NCBI RefSeq assembly: GCF_004217615.1
Contig: NZ_SHLD01000001.1
Coordinates: 4,092,001 to 4,156,000 of the forward strand
Source: Micromonospora kangleipakensis
GTDB taxonomy: Bacteria > Actinomycetota > Actinomycetes > Mycobacteriales > Micromonosporaceae
Length of the DNA: 64,000 nt
Direction of reading: 5' to 3'
The notes beneath the pieces were generated by a model. That model was not told the origin of the DNA and did not search any database. It was given only the letters and a program-made list of their open reading frames with translations. Of this stretch, positions 16,079-24,671 are shown in pieces. The position numbers and the translations under genes were made by a program. Every line of letters begins with the position of its first letter. Within the stretch, counting starts at the first letter, position 1.

Positions 16079-16558
16079 TCACCGCATGTTACGGACTGCG
16101 CTGGCGATCTCCTGCCGCAACAGCGCCGCCTCCTCGTCGCGGTCGCACAGAAGCAGCACCTTGAGCGGGACACCCTTGCCGTCCGGCTGGCCGAGTGGGC
16201 TCGCCCAGTGATGGACGGCCCGAGAAAGGATCCGAAACAGCGTGTGTTGATCCTCAGCATCACTCGACAGCAACCGGGGCGCGTTCTCGATAACGATCAG
16301 ATAGCCGTCCGCAGGCAACCAACTCAGATCACGGAGGCAGTCGGACAACGCGTTCCAGTTCCAGCCGAAGTAGCCGGGAAAGAGCAGCGCGTCGGAGAAC
16401 TCGTAGAAGGCGTGGTCCGCATCGGTCATCCTCGTTCCGTCAATCCGGGCAACGACGATCCTGCCCGGTGCCGGTAGCACCGCCGCCACCTCCACGAGGG
16501 CACTGCGCGAGCAGACCGTGAGCTGATCCGTGGAGGCGTTCCACCAGTTGTTAGTCAT
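16079..16558 (-). CDS. Barstar-family protein (ribonuclease inhibitor fold)
   Basis: 159 aa. IVVARIDGTRMTDADHAFYE and FSDALLFPGYFGWNWNALSD (~33-72) match the barstar core, where the acidic/aromatic helix blocks the active site of barnase-type RNases. DCLRDLSWL and the parallel strands after it complete the fold. The start at 16558 has GGGGCGGA upstream. No barnase, polymorphic toxin or secretion gene lies beside it; it is a lone module between repeat copies 11 and 12. It may be an orphan immunity protein against toxins of competitors, but that is inference. Confidence 0.85.
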   Translation of the reverse strand: MTNNWWNASTDQLTVCSRSALVEVAAVLPAPGRIVVARIDGTRMTDADHAFYEFSDALLFPGYFGWNWNALSDCLRDLSWLPADGYLIVIENAPRLLSSDAEDQHTLFRILSRAVHHWASPLGQPDGKGVPLKVLLLCDRDEEAALLRQEIASAVRNMR

Positions 16559-16673
16559 TCCGCCCCACCACAGTCGACGTAGTTCCACGACCTCAGCGGC
16601 CTCGCGCACGTCGTGTCTCCCATGGTCTTCAGTGTGCCCGGGAGGCAGCACAGCACGATGGCAGGCCTCGACC

Positions 16674-16760
16674 GATGACCGGATCTGCCGCGGACCGCGC
16701 GTCACGGAACGCAGCCGGTTGTCCACGGGCGGCGGCGCGCGGTCGTGCCGAGAACCGGTA
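16674..16760 (+). repeat. Dispersed TGCCG element, copy 12 (well-paired)
   Basis: TGCCG at 16686-16690 and 16746-16750. Inner arms GACCGCGCG and CGCGCGGTC are exact 9-bp complements. Outer arms GACCGGATC and GAACCGGT pair at all but one of 8 positions. Both sets differ from those of copies 6 and 10. Confidence 0.85.
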
Positions 16761-16806
16761 ACGCCCGGTCTGCGCCACGCCAGATCGCGGGTCCTATGGT
16801 GGGGCC

Positions 16807-18183
16807 GTGACCACGAACCCCGGCCGCTCGGCCACCACCACTTCGACCGCCCGCCACCTCGACCACGTGTTGTCGACGGAGCAGCGGGCCGGTCGCCTCC
16901 CGTCGGTGGCCGCTGGTGTTGTGCGCGACGGTCGGCTCGCCTGGTCCGGTGCGGTGGGGACGCTGGACGGCCGCGCCGGGGGAGACCCGGCTGACACCGA
17001 CACCCAGTACCGGATGGGCTCGATCACCAAGACGTTCGTCGCGGTCGCCGTCATGCGGCTGCGCGACGCTGGGCGGCTCCACCTGACCGACCGGTTCGAC
17101 GACCACGTGCCGGGGACGTCCTTCGGCGACGTCACCGTCGAACAGCTACTCGTCCACGCGGCCGGCCTTCAGGCCGAGACCAACGGCCCGTGGTGGGAGC
17201 GGACACCGGGCGGCACCTGGGACGAGCTCGTCGCGTCGGGCGTCGGGCAGCGCTTCCGTTCCGGGCGTCGCTTCCACTACACGAACGTCGGCTACGGCGC
17301 GTTGGGTCAGCTCATCGCCCGGGCCCACGGCGTCGACTGGTTCGAGGTCGTGCGCCGCGACCTGCTCGAGCCGCTCGGCATGGGCCGCACAACGACGTGG
17401 CCCACCGGGCGCGCGGCGCGCGGTCTCGCCGTGCACCCTTTTGCCGACGTCCTCCTGCCCGAGCCAGAGCACGACGCCGGCGCGATGGGCCCTGCGGGCC
17501 AGCTGTGGACCACGATCGAGGACCTCGCGCGGTGGGCGGCGTTCCTCGCCGGCGACACTGGCGAGCTGCTCGCCGCCGACACGCTCGAGGAGATGTGCGA
17601 GCCGCACTTCGTCGTCGACGACCAGGGTGACCCTTGGACGGTTGCGCACGGGCTCGGCTGGCAGGTGTTCAACGTCGACGGACGCCGGTACGCCGGCCAC
17701 GGCGGGTCGATGCCGGGTTTCGTCGCCGGGCTGCGCGTCGCCCGCGACACCGGAGACGGCGTCGTCGTGCTGACGAACACGACGAGCAGCCCGGCGCCCG
17801 GGCGCCTGGTCACCGCGCTGCTCGCCGGGCTCGAGCAGCACGAGCCCGCATCCGTCGAGCCGTGGTCCGCGTCGGGTGACGCGTCCCTTCTGGAGCTCGT
17901 GGGCACGTGGCACTGGGGATCGTCCGTCACGGTGGCCCGGGTCGAGGGCGGTCACCTCGTCCTCGGCGAGCCGGGGGTCACCCGCGGCTCCCGCTTCCGC
18001 CCGGTCGGCGCCGACGCGTGGGTCGGGCTCGACGGCTACTACGCAGGCGAGCCGCTGCGGGTCGTCCGCCGGACCGACGGGGCGGTGTCGCACCTCGACC
18101 TCGCCTCGTTCCGCTTCACCCGGACGCCCTACGACCCCGATGCCGACGTGCCGGGCGGGGTCTACCCCGCCGGCTGGCTGTAG
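16807..18183 (+). CDS. Serine hydrolase of the beta-lactamase/class C family
   Basis: 458 aa from GTG 16807. The SxxK motif is SITK (~72-75), the YxN motif is YTN at ~160 (FHYTNVGYGALGQLI), and the third motif is GHGGSMPG at ~298. The last ~90 residues form a separate beta-rich domain (WHWGSSVTVARVEGGHLVLG) often found in DUF3471/esterase-type members. No export signal is evident, so a cytoplasmic esterase or peptidase is more likely than antibiotic resistance. It is a single-gene module. Confidence 0.85.
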   Translation: MTTNPGRSATTTSTARHLDHVLSTEQRAGRLPSVAAGVVRDGRLAWSGAVGTLDGRAGGDPADTDTQYRMGSITKTFVAVAVMRLRDAGRLHLTDRFDDHVPGTSFGDVTVEQLLVHAAGLQAETNGPWWERTPGGTWDELVASGVGQRFRSGRRFHYTNVGYGALGQLIARAHGVDWFEVVRRDLLEPLGMGRTTTWPTGRAARGLAVHPFADVLLPEPEHDAGAMGPAGQLWTTIEDLARWAAFLAGDTGELLAADTLEEMCEPHFVVDDQGDPWTVAHGLGWQVFNVDGRRYAGHGGSMPGFVAGLRVARDTGDGVVVLTNTTSSPAPGRLVTALLAGLEQHEPASVEPWSASGDASLLELVGTWHWGSSVTVARVEGGHLVLGEPGVTRGSRFRPVGADAWVGLDGYYAGEPLRVVRRTDGAVSHLDLASFRFTRTPYDPDADVPGGVYPAGWL

Positions 18184-18278
18184 TGCCCGCCCCCGCGTTC
18201 TCTTCGGCAGGAAGGTCACGGTTCACGCGGTGGACCGCCCAACCTGGGTGCACCAAGGCGTCTGAGCACGCAAAGAAG

Positions 18279-18321
18279 GCACTCATCTGCCGCGATCCGC
18301 TCGTAGCCGACGAGCGGATGG
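18279..18321 (+). repeat. Dispersed TGCCG element, copy 13 (compact)
   Basis: TGCCG at 18288-18292, then a changed second motif TAGCCG and right arm ACGAGCGG. Left outer arm GCACTCATC pairs with it at 6 of 9 positions. Confidence 0.65.
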
Positions 18322-18502
18322 TTACGTCGGGCGCGGGTTTCAGGTGCCCGTTGACGCGGTGCGTGCGCAGCCGTGCCGGGTCTCTGCCGGCGCTTCTGTG
18401 GCCTGGCGACCGACGTCCGGAAGTCTGTCGCGGATGCGCGGGTGTCTTGGGTACGGTGGCCCACGATTCGCACTCCGGGCCACGAGGAGCGTTCTGGCCA
18501 CG

Positions 18503-19747
18503 ATGACCGAACCGACAACGGCTGTCTGGTACTACGCCAAGCCAACAACCTTCACAGGCTCGCTCCAGCGCGGCCTCGGCCGGGGCGCGTACCGCGCGCT
18601 TCACGACCCGGCAGCGCCACAGGCCGTATCCGCGTGCGTCAAGCGGGACTACCGCTGGGACTGGCTGGTCGACGAGCGCGCCGTCTACCTGGCCCGACTG
18701 ATCCGCGATCTTGCGCTGCCGGTACCTCCACTGCTCAACCTGCTGTGCGAACACCCAGTCGATGACGATGACAACACGTTCGACAACACCCTCGAGGTAC
18801 TCGAGGCATTGGGCCGCGCGGGCGACCGGCACGCGATCGACGGGCTGCGGTGGTACGTGCACAAGTGCCCGCGCTGGGTCGACGTGCTCCACGCGATCGC
18901 CCGGGACTGGCCCCGCGAGCTATGGGACGATCTGTTGCCGGTCGCGCGGACCCGGCTCGCGCAAGGTGACCGTGCGGACGAGGTGCTCTGGCGCAGCCGG
19001 CCGTGGCGGGACTGGGCCGCCGTGGACGACCAGATCGGCGCCGGGGTTGCGGCGTTCCAGCCGCGATCGGCACTGGCACGACCACTTGAGCAGCAGTCGA
19101 CCGAGGATCTCCTGACGGTGCTTCGTACCGGCGGGACCGACCGGCAGGAAGCCGCGTTGCGCGAGCTGAACCATCGAGGGCCGCAGACGGACCTGCTGCC
19201 GATCGTGGATGAGTTGCCCGTGACAGAGCTCCACGCCCCGCTGGGCCGCGCCATCCGAATGCTCGGCCCCCAGGCACTCCCGCTGGCCCGAGCCTGGGCC
19301 GCACCCCCGACCCATCCGATGATTTGGACCGCCTGCTTGGTGCTGGCCAAGCACGGCGACGACTCCGACCTTCCGGCGCTGCTCGCCGGCTGGGACTGGC
19401 TGGACCGCAGGGCCGAAGACCGCTGTGGATACGATGACCTCGCCGAGGGCATCGCCCGTATTGGCGGACCGGCCGCGCAGGCCGCGGTACCCCGGCTCCG
19501 CCGCGCCTGGTTCAGCCCGCACACCTTCGAGCGGGCCGCGTACCTACGCGCCGTTACAGCGCTCGACCCAGGTAACACGGATTCGCTGCTCACCGAGGGC
19601 TTGTGGGACTGCGAGAGCGATGTACGACAGTTCGCGGCCGAACACACCCCACTCGACGACATGACCCGCAAACAGCTGAGCTATCTCCGCGACGACCCGA
19701 TGGAGACTCCCGAGGTATGCGCCACCGCCGCTGCTCGGCTCAGCTGA
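18503..19747 (+). CDS. Hypothetical helical-repeat (HEAT-like) protein
   Basis: 414 aa. The C-terminal two-thirds is built of repeated amphipathic helix pairs (STEDLLTVLRTGGTDRQEAA, LGRAIRMLGPQALPLARAWA, MIWTACLVLAKHGDDSDLPA, AQAAVPRLRRAWFSPHTFER), the pattern of HEAT-repeat scaffolds. The N-terminal part (YRWDWLVDERAVYLARLIRD) is also helical. No catalytic motif, signal or membrane span is visible. The start at ATG 18503 has only a distant GAGGAG. It probably mediates protein interactions. Single-gene module. Confidence 0.65.
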   Translation: MTEPTTAVWYYAKPTTFTGSLQRGLGRGAYRALHDPAAPQAVSACVKRDYRWDWLVDERAVYLARLIRDLALPVPPLLNLLCEHPVDDDDNTFDNTLEVLEALGRAGDRHAIDGLRWYVHKCPRWVDVLHAIARDWPRELWDDLLPVARTRLAQGDRADEVLWRSRPWRDWAAVDDQIGAGVAAFQPRSALARPLEQQSTEDLLTVLRTGGTDRQEAALRELNHRGPQTDLLPIVDELPVTELHAPLGRAIRMLGPQALPLARAWAAPPTHPMIWTACLVLAKHGDDSDLPALLAGWDWLDRRAEDRCGYDDLAEGIARIGGPAAQAAVPRLRRAWFSPHTFERAAYLRAVTALDPGNTDSLLTEGLWDCESDVRQFAAEHTPLDDMTRKQLSYLRDDPMETPEVCATAAARLS

Positions 19748-19832
19748 GCGAACACACCACCTGCAGGGCCTCCCGTTGCGCTTCGTGACCGGCGGACTCC
19801 GGCCGCTCACGCCTGAACTCGGCTCGCCATTA

Positions 19833-19893
19833 ACGCACTCTTCTGCCGCTGACCGCGCGCCCGATCAGTGTCCGGTCGTGCCGCTAGCGCGGG
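19833..19893 (+). repeat. Dispersed TGCCG element, copy 14, overlapping a stop codon
   Basis: TGCCG at 19844-19848 and 19879-19883. Inner arms GACCG and CGGTC pair exactly. The right outer arm CTAGCGCGG contains the stop codon (minus strand, 19884-19886) of the next gene. Confidence 0.75.
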
Positions 19894-20381
19894 CCGAGGC
19901 CAGTGCGACCGTCGAGGAGCTCGCGCGCGGCGTCGAGGTGGCCGAGATGCCGGGCGGTCTCTTCGATCATGTGGAGAACGATCCCGCGCAAATCGGCGAC
20001 CTCGTCGTCCGGGTCACTGCCGTGCCGCCCGACCGGCTTCGCGTCCAGCGGCGTGGTGGCCAGCAGGGCATTGCCTCGTTCGCACTGCTCCCGATAGAAG
20101 GCAAACACCTCCGCAACCGGATGCGCCGAGGTCATCAGCTCCTCGTCGTCATCGGGCCATGGCACGTCGGCCGCGGTTCCGCAGAACACCCTTTGGAACC
20201 AGTGGCGCTCGGCATAACCCAGATGCTTGATCAGCCCGAGCGGCGTCCACCCCGAGGGCAAGACCGAGGTCCGCAACTGCTCGTCGAGCCCGTCGAGGAC
20301 CGCCAGCGCACTGGCCCGCTGGGCGTCGAGGAAGTGCTGCAGGGCAACAGCTTCCGCGGTCATCGTGCTGGTGGGAGCCAT
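19884..20381 (-). CDS. DinB/DUF664-family protein
   Basis: 165 aa. It is a four-helix bundle with the metal-ligand pattern of DinB proteins: one His in LIKHLGYAERHWFQ (~52-65) and a pair in HMIEETARHLGHLD (~137-150). DinB-like proteins include thiol-dependent transferases using bacillithiol or mycothiol; the actual reaction here is unknown. AGAGGA lies 7 nt before ATG 20381. The stop codon lies inside the right arm of repeat copy 14. Confidence 0.85.
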   Translation of the reverse strand: MAPTSTMTAEAVALQHFLDAQRASALAVLDGLDEQLRTSVLPSGWTPLGLIKHLGYAERHWFQRVFCGTAADVPWPDDDEELMTSAHPVAEVFAFYREQCERGNALLATTPLDAKPVGRHGSDPDDEVADLRGIVLHMIEETARHLGHLDAARELLDGRTGLGPR

Positions 20382-20598
20382 GGTCATCCTCTCGGGCAAC
20401 GCGGCCGTCGTTATACGCCTGGGGACTATTCCAGATCTGAGGAACGCGGGCCCGGGAGGGGCGCCTGACGCAGGGCGCAGGAGACTACGAGCTCAGACAG
20501 GGCCGTGAATGACATGAACCGGACGTTGCGCTATGCGCTCGGTGAGTACGATGCACCACCGCAACCGATCGAGCTGCCGCGTTGAATCATCGGCCCCC

Positions 20599-20640
20599 GC
20601 AACGTCCGCATCTGCCGCCGTCCGGGCGTTCAGTGGGGAA
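20599..20640 (+). repeat. Dispersed TGCCG element, copy 15 (left half)
   Basis: GCATC-TGCCGCCGTCCGGGCG at 20609-20630, then the sequence merges into the 3' end of the next minus-strand gene. No second TGCCG. Confidence 0.5.
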
Positions 20641-21622
20641 ACGCGCGGGGGATGCGTGCGCTGAGGAGTTCGTCGCGGAACGCTTGGATGCGCGTGATGA
20701 CCTGTCGCCTGCCGATGGTGTTCTCGATGCGGTCGAGGTAGAGGCATCGGGCGGCGAGTTTGTCGAGGCTGACGGTGAAGTAGATCGCCATCAGCGGGTT
20801 GACGAACAGGTCGCCGCCGCCGGTGCGCCGGCTAAACCGGAGGTCTCCGAACGCGCCGCTGATGGCGGCGGCGATCTGTCCTTGGACGATGCTCGGCCGG
20901 TCCGGGGTGGCGGCCTGGGCGTCGGCGACAGCATCGCGGTACAGCGCCGCCTCCCGGCTGGAACCGGGGATGGACAGGGCGCCGAGGTAGCCGCCGTCGC
21001 GGTCGAGTGCGGCGAGGTTCTCCAGCACCTGGGCGTGGTTGACGCCGTCGTAGGCGTCGATGCCGAAGCCGAGACTGGTCACCAGCTTGACCGGCACGTC
21101 CAGCGCGGCGACGGCGGCCAGGCTGGTGATGTCCTCCACCGGGGTGCCGAGGTCGCTTTCGTCGCCGCGCAGCAGGACATCGGTGCCGCCATCGACCAGC
21201 ACCACCGCGTCGATGTCGAGTTGTTCGACCAGGTACCGGTACGCCGCCCGTAACGGCTGGACACCGAGCGGCGGAAAGGCGTACACGGTCGACGGCAGCT
21301 CCTGAGCCGCCAGCCACCGGGCGAGCGTGCGTTCGGGGAAGTACCAGTCCGGGCTGGTGGTGTCCGGCTGCACCGCCGCGACGTCCTTCGCTACCCACGC
21401 CTCCCGGTCGATCAACTCGAGCTCGGAGAAGGACAGGCTGGCCAGGTGCACCTGTGCGCCGCCGCGCCACAGGGCGAACGCCAAGGGCAGGCCGGCGTAC
21501 ACGTCGAACCCCCCGCCCGCTCCGGCGATGAGGATGCTCCGCGCCGGAGCCAGCGCGGCAAACAGCGGCGGAACGGCCAACGAGAACGCACCGAGGTCGG
21601 CCGGCAGCACGGCAGGGTTCAT
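20630..21622 (-). CDS. DUF1152 family protein
   Basis: 330 aa. SILIAGAGGGFDVYAGLPLA at ~30-49 is a glycine-rich loop typical of DUF1152. AVVLVDGGTDVLLRGDESDL (~138-157) carries the conserved Asp-rich second motif. The protein is soluble with an alpha/beta fold; function is unknown for the family. ATG 21622 (or the overlapping GTG 21625) follows a weak GAGCGG. Its C-terminus runs into repeat copy 15. Single-gene module. Confidence 0.8.
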   Translation of the reverse strand: MNPAVLPADLGAFSLAVPPLFAALAPARSILIAGAGGGFDVYAGLPLAFALWRGGAQVHLASLSFSELELIDREAWVAKDVAAVQPDTTSPDWYFPERTLARWLAAQELPSTVYAFPPLGVQPLRAAYRYLVEQLDIDAVVLVDGGTDVLLRGDESDLGTPVEDITSLAAVAALDVPVKLVTSLGFGIDAYDGVNHAQVLENLAALDRDGGYLGALSIPGSSREAALYRDAVADAQAATPDRPSIVQGQIAAAISGAFGDLRFSRRTGGGDLFVNPLMAIYFTVSLDKLAARCLYLDRIENTIGRRQVITRIQAFRDELLSARIPRAFPH

Positions 21623-21697
21623 CACCGCTCAATGATCAGCTAAGCCCGTGCTGTCCAACCCACGTGGCCCACCGCGACGGGCAACAGCGATCGGGTG

Positions 21698-21780
21698 TAC
21701 GCACATGCCGCGATCCGCGCGCTACGCAGCGTCACGCCGAGCTGGCCCGGATGCCGTCCGGACATGCCGAATGAGCGGAC
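21698..21780 (+). repeat. Dispersed TGCCG element, copy 16
   Basis: TGCCG at 21706-21710 and 21765-21769. It is almost identical to the copy at 12415 through the middle. The outer arms differ (GTACGCACA and AATGAGCGGAC) and pair at about 7 of 10. Confidence 0.85.
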
Positions 21781-21860
21781 GGTGGCACCATCGGGATCCG
21801 GGGTTGCCGGTCCCTGGAATGTAGGTGCCGTCCGAATGGGCTCGCGCTTATCCTTCGGCG

Positions 21861-22783
21861 ATGGCGATCTCCACGGCGCAGCACGACAATCAGCTGCCTG
21901 CTCGGCTGCGCGCGCACGGACGGCTGACGCCCCCGAAGAGCGGGGACGTGCTGGTGACGGCGTCAGTCGGCCCGTCCGGGGAGGCAATCACCCTCTGGGC
22001 AGACCCTGCCGCACAACGGTCGTTGCTCAAGCCCTCCAGACTGGACGAGTCCTGCGCGAATCAGCCGGTCTCGGCCCGCGTGGTCATCCAGTCCTCGAGC
22101 ACGACTACGGTCACCGCTCTGGCCGACCTCGACCTTCCCTTCTGCCAGGTCCAACCGCTACCCGGTGGACAGATTCTGGTGGTGGCGACCAGGGGTGGTA
22201 CTGCCGTGATCTACGATGCCGACGGTGTGCCGTTACGACGTGGAAGCGTCAGCGACGGCATCGAACATGTGTTGACCACACCGGCGGGACGGGTCTGGAT
22301 CGGCTACTTCGACGAAGGTGTCTACGGCAATGACCCCGTCGGCCACCACGGCATCGTTCGCTACGCTGCCGACCTCGAACCCGACTGGATGTACCCGTAC
22401 GACACAGGATTCGGGCCTGTCGACGACTGCTACACCCTCAACGTCGAGGGAGAGACGGCGTGGTCGTGCTACTACAGCGGTTTCCGATCGTACGGATGTC
22501 CGACGGGACGGTGACCGGCTGGCGCAACACCATCAGCGGGGCCAAAGCACTGATCGCCACAGCCAACACCTGCGCCTTGATCGGCGGGTACCAGGAGCGG
22601 CGGGACCGGGTGGTACTCGGCCGTCTTGACGAGGGCCGGTACGAACCGGCGAGCGAAGCGCCGCTGGTCCTGCCCGATGGCCGGTCTCTGCCTGAACAGA
22701 CCTACATGGTCGGACGAGGACCGGAGCTACACGTGTTCACCGCAGCAATGTGGTACCGACTCAGCCTCGACGACCTGGTGTGA
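21861..22783 (+). pseudogene. Beta-propeller-like hypothetical protein with a one-base frameshift
   Basis: The first frame runs from ATG 21861 to SCYYSGF (about 22485); the rest (PIVRMSDGTVTGWRN to LSLDDLV) continues in another frame to 22783. The total length is one base short of a multiple of three. A missing C in the run at GGTTTCC(C)GATC explains it. Rejoined, it is ~307 aa with repeated short strands (GGQILVVATRGGTAVIYDAD, GRVWIGYFDEGVYGNDPVG) like a WD/NHL-type propeller. A TATCCT-like -10 sits 6-7 nt before ATG, suggesting a leaderless start. The frameshift may be real or a sequencing slip. Confidence 0.7.
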
Positions 22784-22788
22784 CGCTG

Positions 22789-22830
22789 CGATATCCGCAT
22801 CTGCCGCGTTCCGCTCGCCCGTACGGAAGG
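22789..22830 (+). repeat. Dispersed TGCCG element, copy 17 (left half)
   Basis: GATATCCGCATC-TGCCGCG at 22790-22808 followed by TTCCGCTCG. The right half is missing and an IS1380 fragment follows. Confidence 0.5.
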
Positions 22831-22849
22831 TCATTCCGCTGCGCCCCGG

Positions 22850-22973
22850 CCGCGGCACTCAAGTCGGGCGCGGCGTCTCGGTCACCGTGCGCTTGGACGC
22901 CAAGGTCAAGACCGCGATCTCCTCGATCCCCGAGGACGCCTGGACCACGATGGAGTACACCGACGCCGTCTAA
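22850..22973 (+). mobile_element. IS1380-family transposase fragment
   Basis: About 40 codons reading VSVTVRLDAKVKTAISSIPE and DAWTTMEYTDAV up to a TAA at 22971. This matches the internal region of IS1380 transposases after the first catalytic Asp segment. Everything else of the element is gone. Confidence 0.65.
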
Positions 22974-23004
22974 GACGAACAGACCAGTCGTTTCTCCCGC
23001 TCGA

Positions 23005-23031
23005 TGTCACATCCGCGGCCCGGCCGGTGTC
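23005..23031 (+). promoter_or_regulatory. Candidate ECF41-type promoter
   Basis: TGTCACA at 23005-23011, a 16-bp spacer, then TGTC at 23028-23031. The known ECF41 promoter is TGTCACA - 16 bp - CGTC, so the -35 element matches exactly and the -10 matches at three of four bases. It lies 57 bp before the CMD-like gene whose operon encodes the ECF41 factor, so it is probably an autoregulated promoter. Confidence 0.75.
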
Positions 23032-23087
23032 TCCATGGCGTGACGACCTACCAACCCGTCGGCACAGCCACCGACACAGGAGGAGAC

Positions 23088-23678
23088 ATGGAGCACACGA
23101 CCCGCATCCCCCCGGCCGAGATCACCGGCGTCAAGGGAGCGCTGATCAAGCGGATGATCGAGAAGAAACTGGGCAAGGTGCCGACGGCGGTGGGCGTCTA
23201 CTGGCACAACCCCAAGGTGCTGTTCGCCAGCTTCGGCCTCGGCGGCAAGCTGCAGAAGTGGGACGCCTGCGACGAGGGCCTGAAGTCGTTCGCCCACATG
23301 GCGGTCGCGTCGCTAGTCGGCTGCACGTGGTGCCTGGACTTCAACTACTTCGAGACCCGCAACAAGGGGCTCGACGTGGAGAAGGCGCGCGAGATCCCGC
23401 GGTGGCGGGAGGCGGACGTCTTCACTCCGCTGGAGCGGGACGTCCTGGAGTACGCCGAGGCGATGAGCCAGACACCGCCGACCGTGACCGACGAGCTGGT
23501 GGACCGGCTGCACGCCGAGCTGGGACCTGCCGCCGTGGTCGAGCTCACCTCGGTGATCGCATTCGCGAACATGAGCACGCGTGGCAACGTGGCGCTCGGC
23601 ATCGAGTCCGACGGCTTCGCCGCCGCGTGCGGCTTAAAGCCGCTGGCCGAGCGACCGGGAGTAGCGTCCGCGTCATGA
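23088..23678 (+). CDS. Carboxymuconolactone decarboxylase/AhpD-like protein
   Basis: 196 aa. The redox motif CTWC is at ~84-87 in SLVGCTWCLDFNYFE, in the usual CMD/AhpD helix. GGAGGAG lies directly before ATG 23088. It overlaps the following sigma-factor gene by ATGA. ECF41 sigma factors are characteristically encoded beside carboxymuconolactone decarboxylase, oxidoreductase or epimerase genes, and this pair follows that rule. It is likely a thiol peroxidase-type or hydroperoxide-handling enzyme expressed from the ECF41 promoter upstream. Confidence 0.9.
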   Translation: MEHTTRIPPAEITGVKGALIKRMIEKKLGKVPTAVGVYWHNPKVLFASFGLGGKLQKWDACDEGLKSFAHMAVASLVGCTWCLDFNYFETRNKGLDVEKAREIPRWREADVFTPLERDVLEYAEAMSQTPPTVTDELVDRLHAELGPAAVVELTSVIAFANMSTRGNVALGIESDGFAAACGLKPLAERPGVASAS

Positions 23679-24553
23679 GCGAGGACCCCTTCGTCGCCCA
23701 CCGCAGCCTGCTGTTCACCGTCGCCTACGAGATGCTCGGCTCGGTCGCCGACGCCGAGGACGTGGTGCAGGAGACCTGGCTGCGGTGGGCAGCCTTGGTC
23801 GACGCCGAGCGCTACGAGGTCCGGGACCCCCGGGCGTACCTCGTGCGGATCGTAACCCGGCTCTGCCTCAACCGGCTGCGCACGCTCGCGCGGCAGCGCG
23901 AGGAGTACGTGGGCGAGTGGCTGCCCGAGCCCCTGCTGACCAGCCCGGACGTCGCCGAGGACGTCGAGCTCGCGGAGAGCGTGTCGATCGCCATGCTGGC
24001 GGTACTCGAGACGCTGCTACCGACGGAGCGCGCGGTCTTCGTGCTCCGCGAGGTCTTCGACGTGCCGTACGACGAGATCGCCGAGGCGCTGGACAAGTCG
24101 CCGGCGGCGGTGCGCCAGATCGCGACGCGGGCCCGCAAGCACGTGGCGGCGCGCCGGCCGCGGATGTCGGTGAGCCGCACCGAGCAGGAGCAGGTGGTCG
24201 AGCGGTTCCTCGCCGCCCTGACCACCGGCGACGTGCCCGGACTGCTCAAGGTGCTGGCTCCCGACGTGCTCGTCGTGGGCGACGGCGGCGGCCTGGCCCC
24301 GACAATCCCGAAGCCGGTCCGCGGGGCCGCGAAGCTCGCCCCGGTGATGGCCCGCTTCGCCGAGGTCGCGCCCGGCGCCAGGGCTTTCATCGTCGACCTC
24401 AACGGCGGCGTCGCGGCGCGCATCGACCCCAGCGGCGAGAACGACACGGCCGTGTCGTTCGTCATCGAGGACGGCCGGATCACCCAAATCTACGCGATCC
24501 GTAACCCGCACAAGCTCGAGCGGCTGGGCGAGGTGGCCGAGCTTCGACGGTGA
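23675..24553 (+). CDS. ECF41-type RNA polymerase sigma factor (SigJ-like)
   Basis: 292 aa. Region 2 covers ~8-70 (HRSLLFTVAYEMLGSVADAE, DVVQETWLRW). Region 4 covers ~110-165 (LLPTERAVFVLREVFDVPYD, EIAEALDKSPAAVRQIATRA). The ~110-residue C-terminal SnoaL/NTF2-like extension contains the DGGG motif (GDGGGLAP) and the NPHKLERL motif near the end, both diagnostic of ECF41. This extension replaces an anti-sigma factor and tunes activity. It is translationally coupled to the CMD gene by ATGA. Confidence 0.95.
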   Translation: MSEDPFVAHRSLLFTVAYEMLGSVADAEDVVQETWLRWAALVDAERYEVRDPRAYLVRIVTRLCLNRLRTLARQREEYVGEWLPEPLLTSPDVAEDVELAESVSIAMLAVLETLLPTERAVFVLREVFDVPYDEIAEALDKSPAAVRQIATRARKHVAARRPRMSVSRTEQEQVVERFLAALTTGDVPGLLKVLAPDVLVVGDGGGLAPTIPKPVRGAAKLAPVMARFAEVAPGARAFIVDLNGGVAARIDPSGENDTAVSFVIEDGRITQIYAIRNPHKLERLGEVAELRR

Positions 24554-24569
24554 GTCCAGGCTTACGCAT

Positions 24570-24652
24570 GCTCGCATCTGCCGCGAAGCGCTCGTCACGG
24601 AAGGTAACCGGATCGCGGGTGCCTGCATCCGGACGTGCCGATGAGCGCGCGT
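24570..24652 (+). repeat. Dispersed TGCCG element, copy 18
   Basis: TGCCG at 24579-24583 and 24636-24640. It is of the same subfamily as the copies at 3095 and 32811 (AGCGCTCGTCACGGAAGG middle, TCCGGACG before the second motif). The right arm is ATGAGCGCGCG. Confidence 0.8.
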
Positions 24653-24671
24653 TCCGTGGCACCCTGCGTAT

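Noticed and set aside
16807..18183. Antibiotic-resistance beta-lactamase
   Set aside because: The S-x-x-K, Y-x-N and H-G-G motifs fit class C-like esterases as well; there is no export signal and an extra C-terminal domain, so resistance is not supported.
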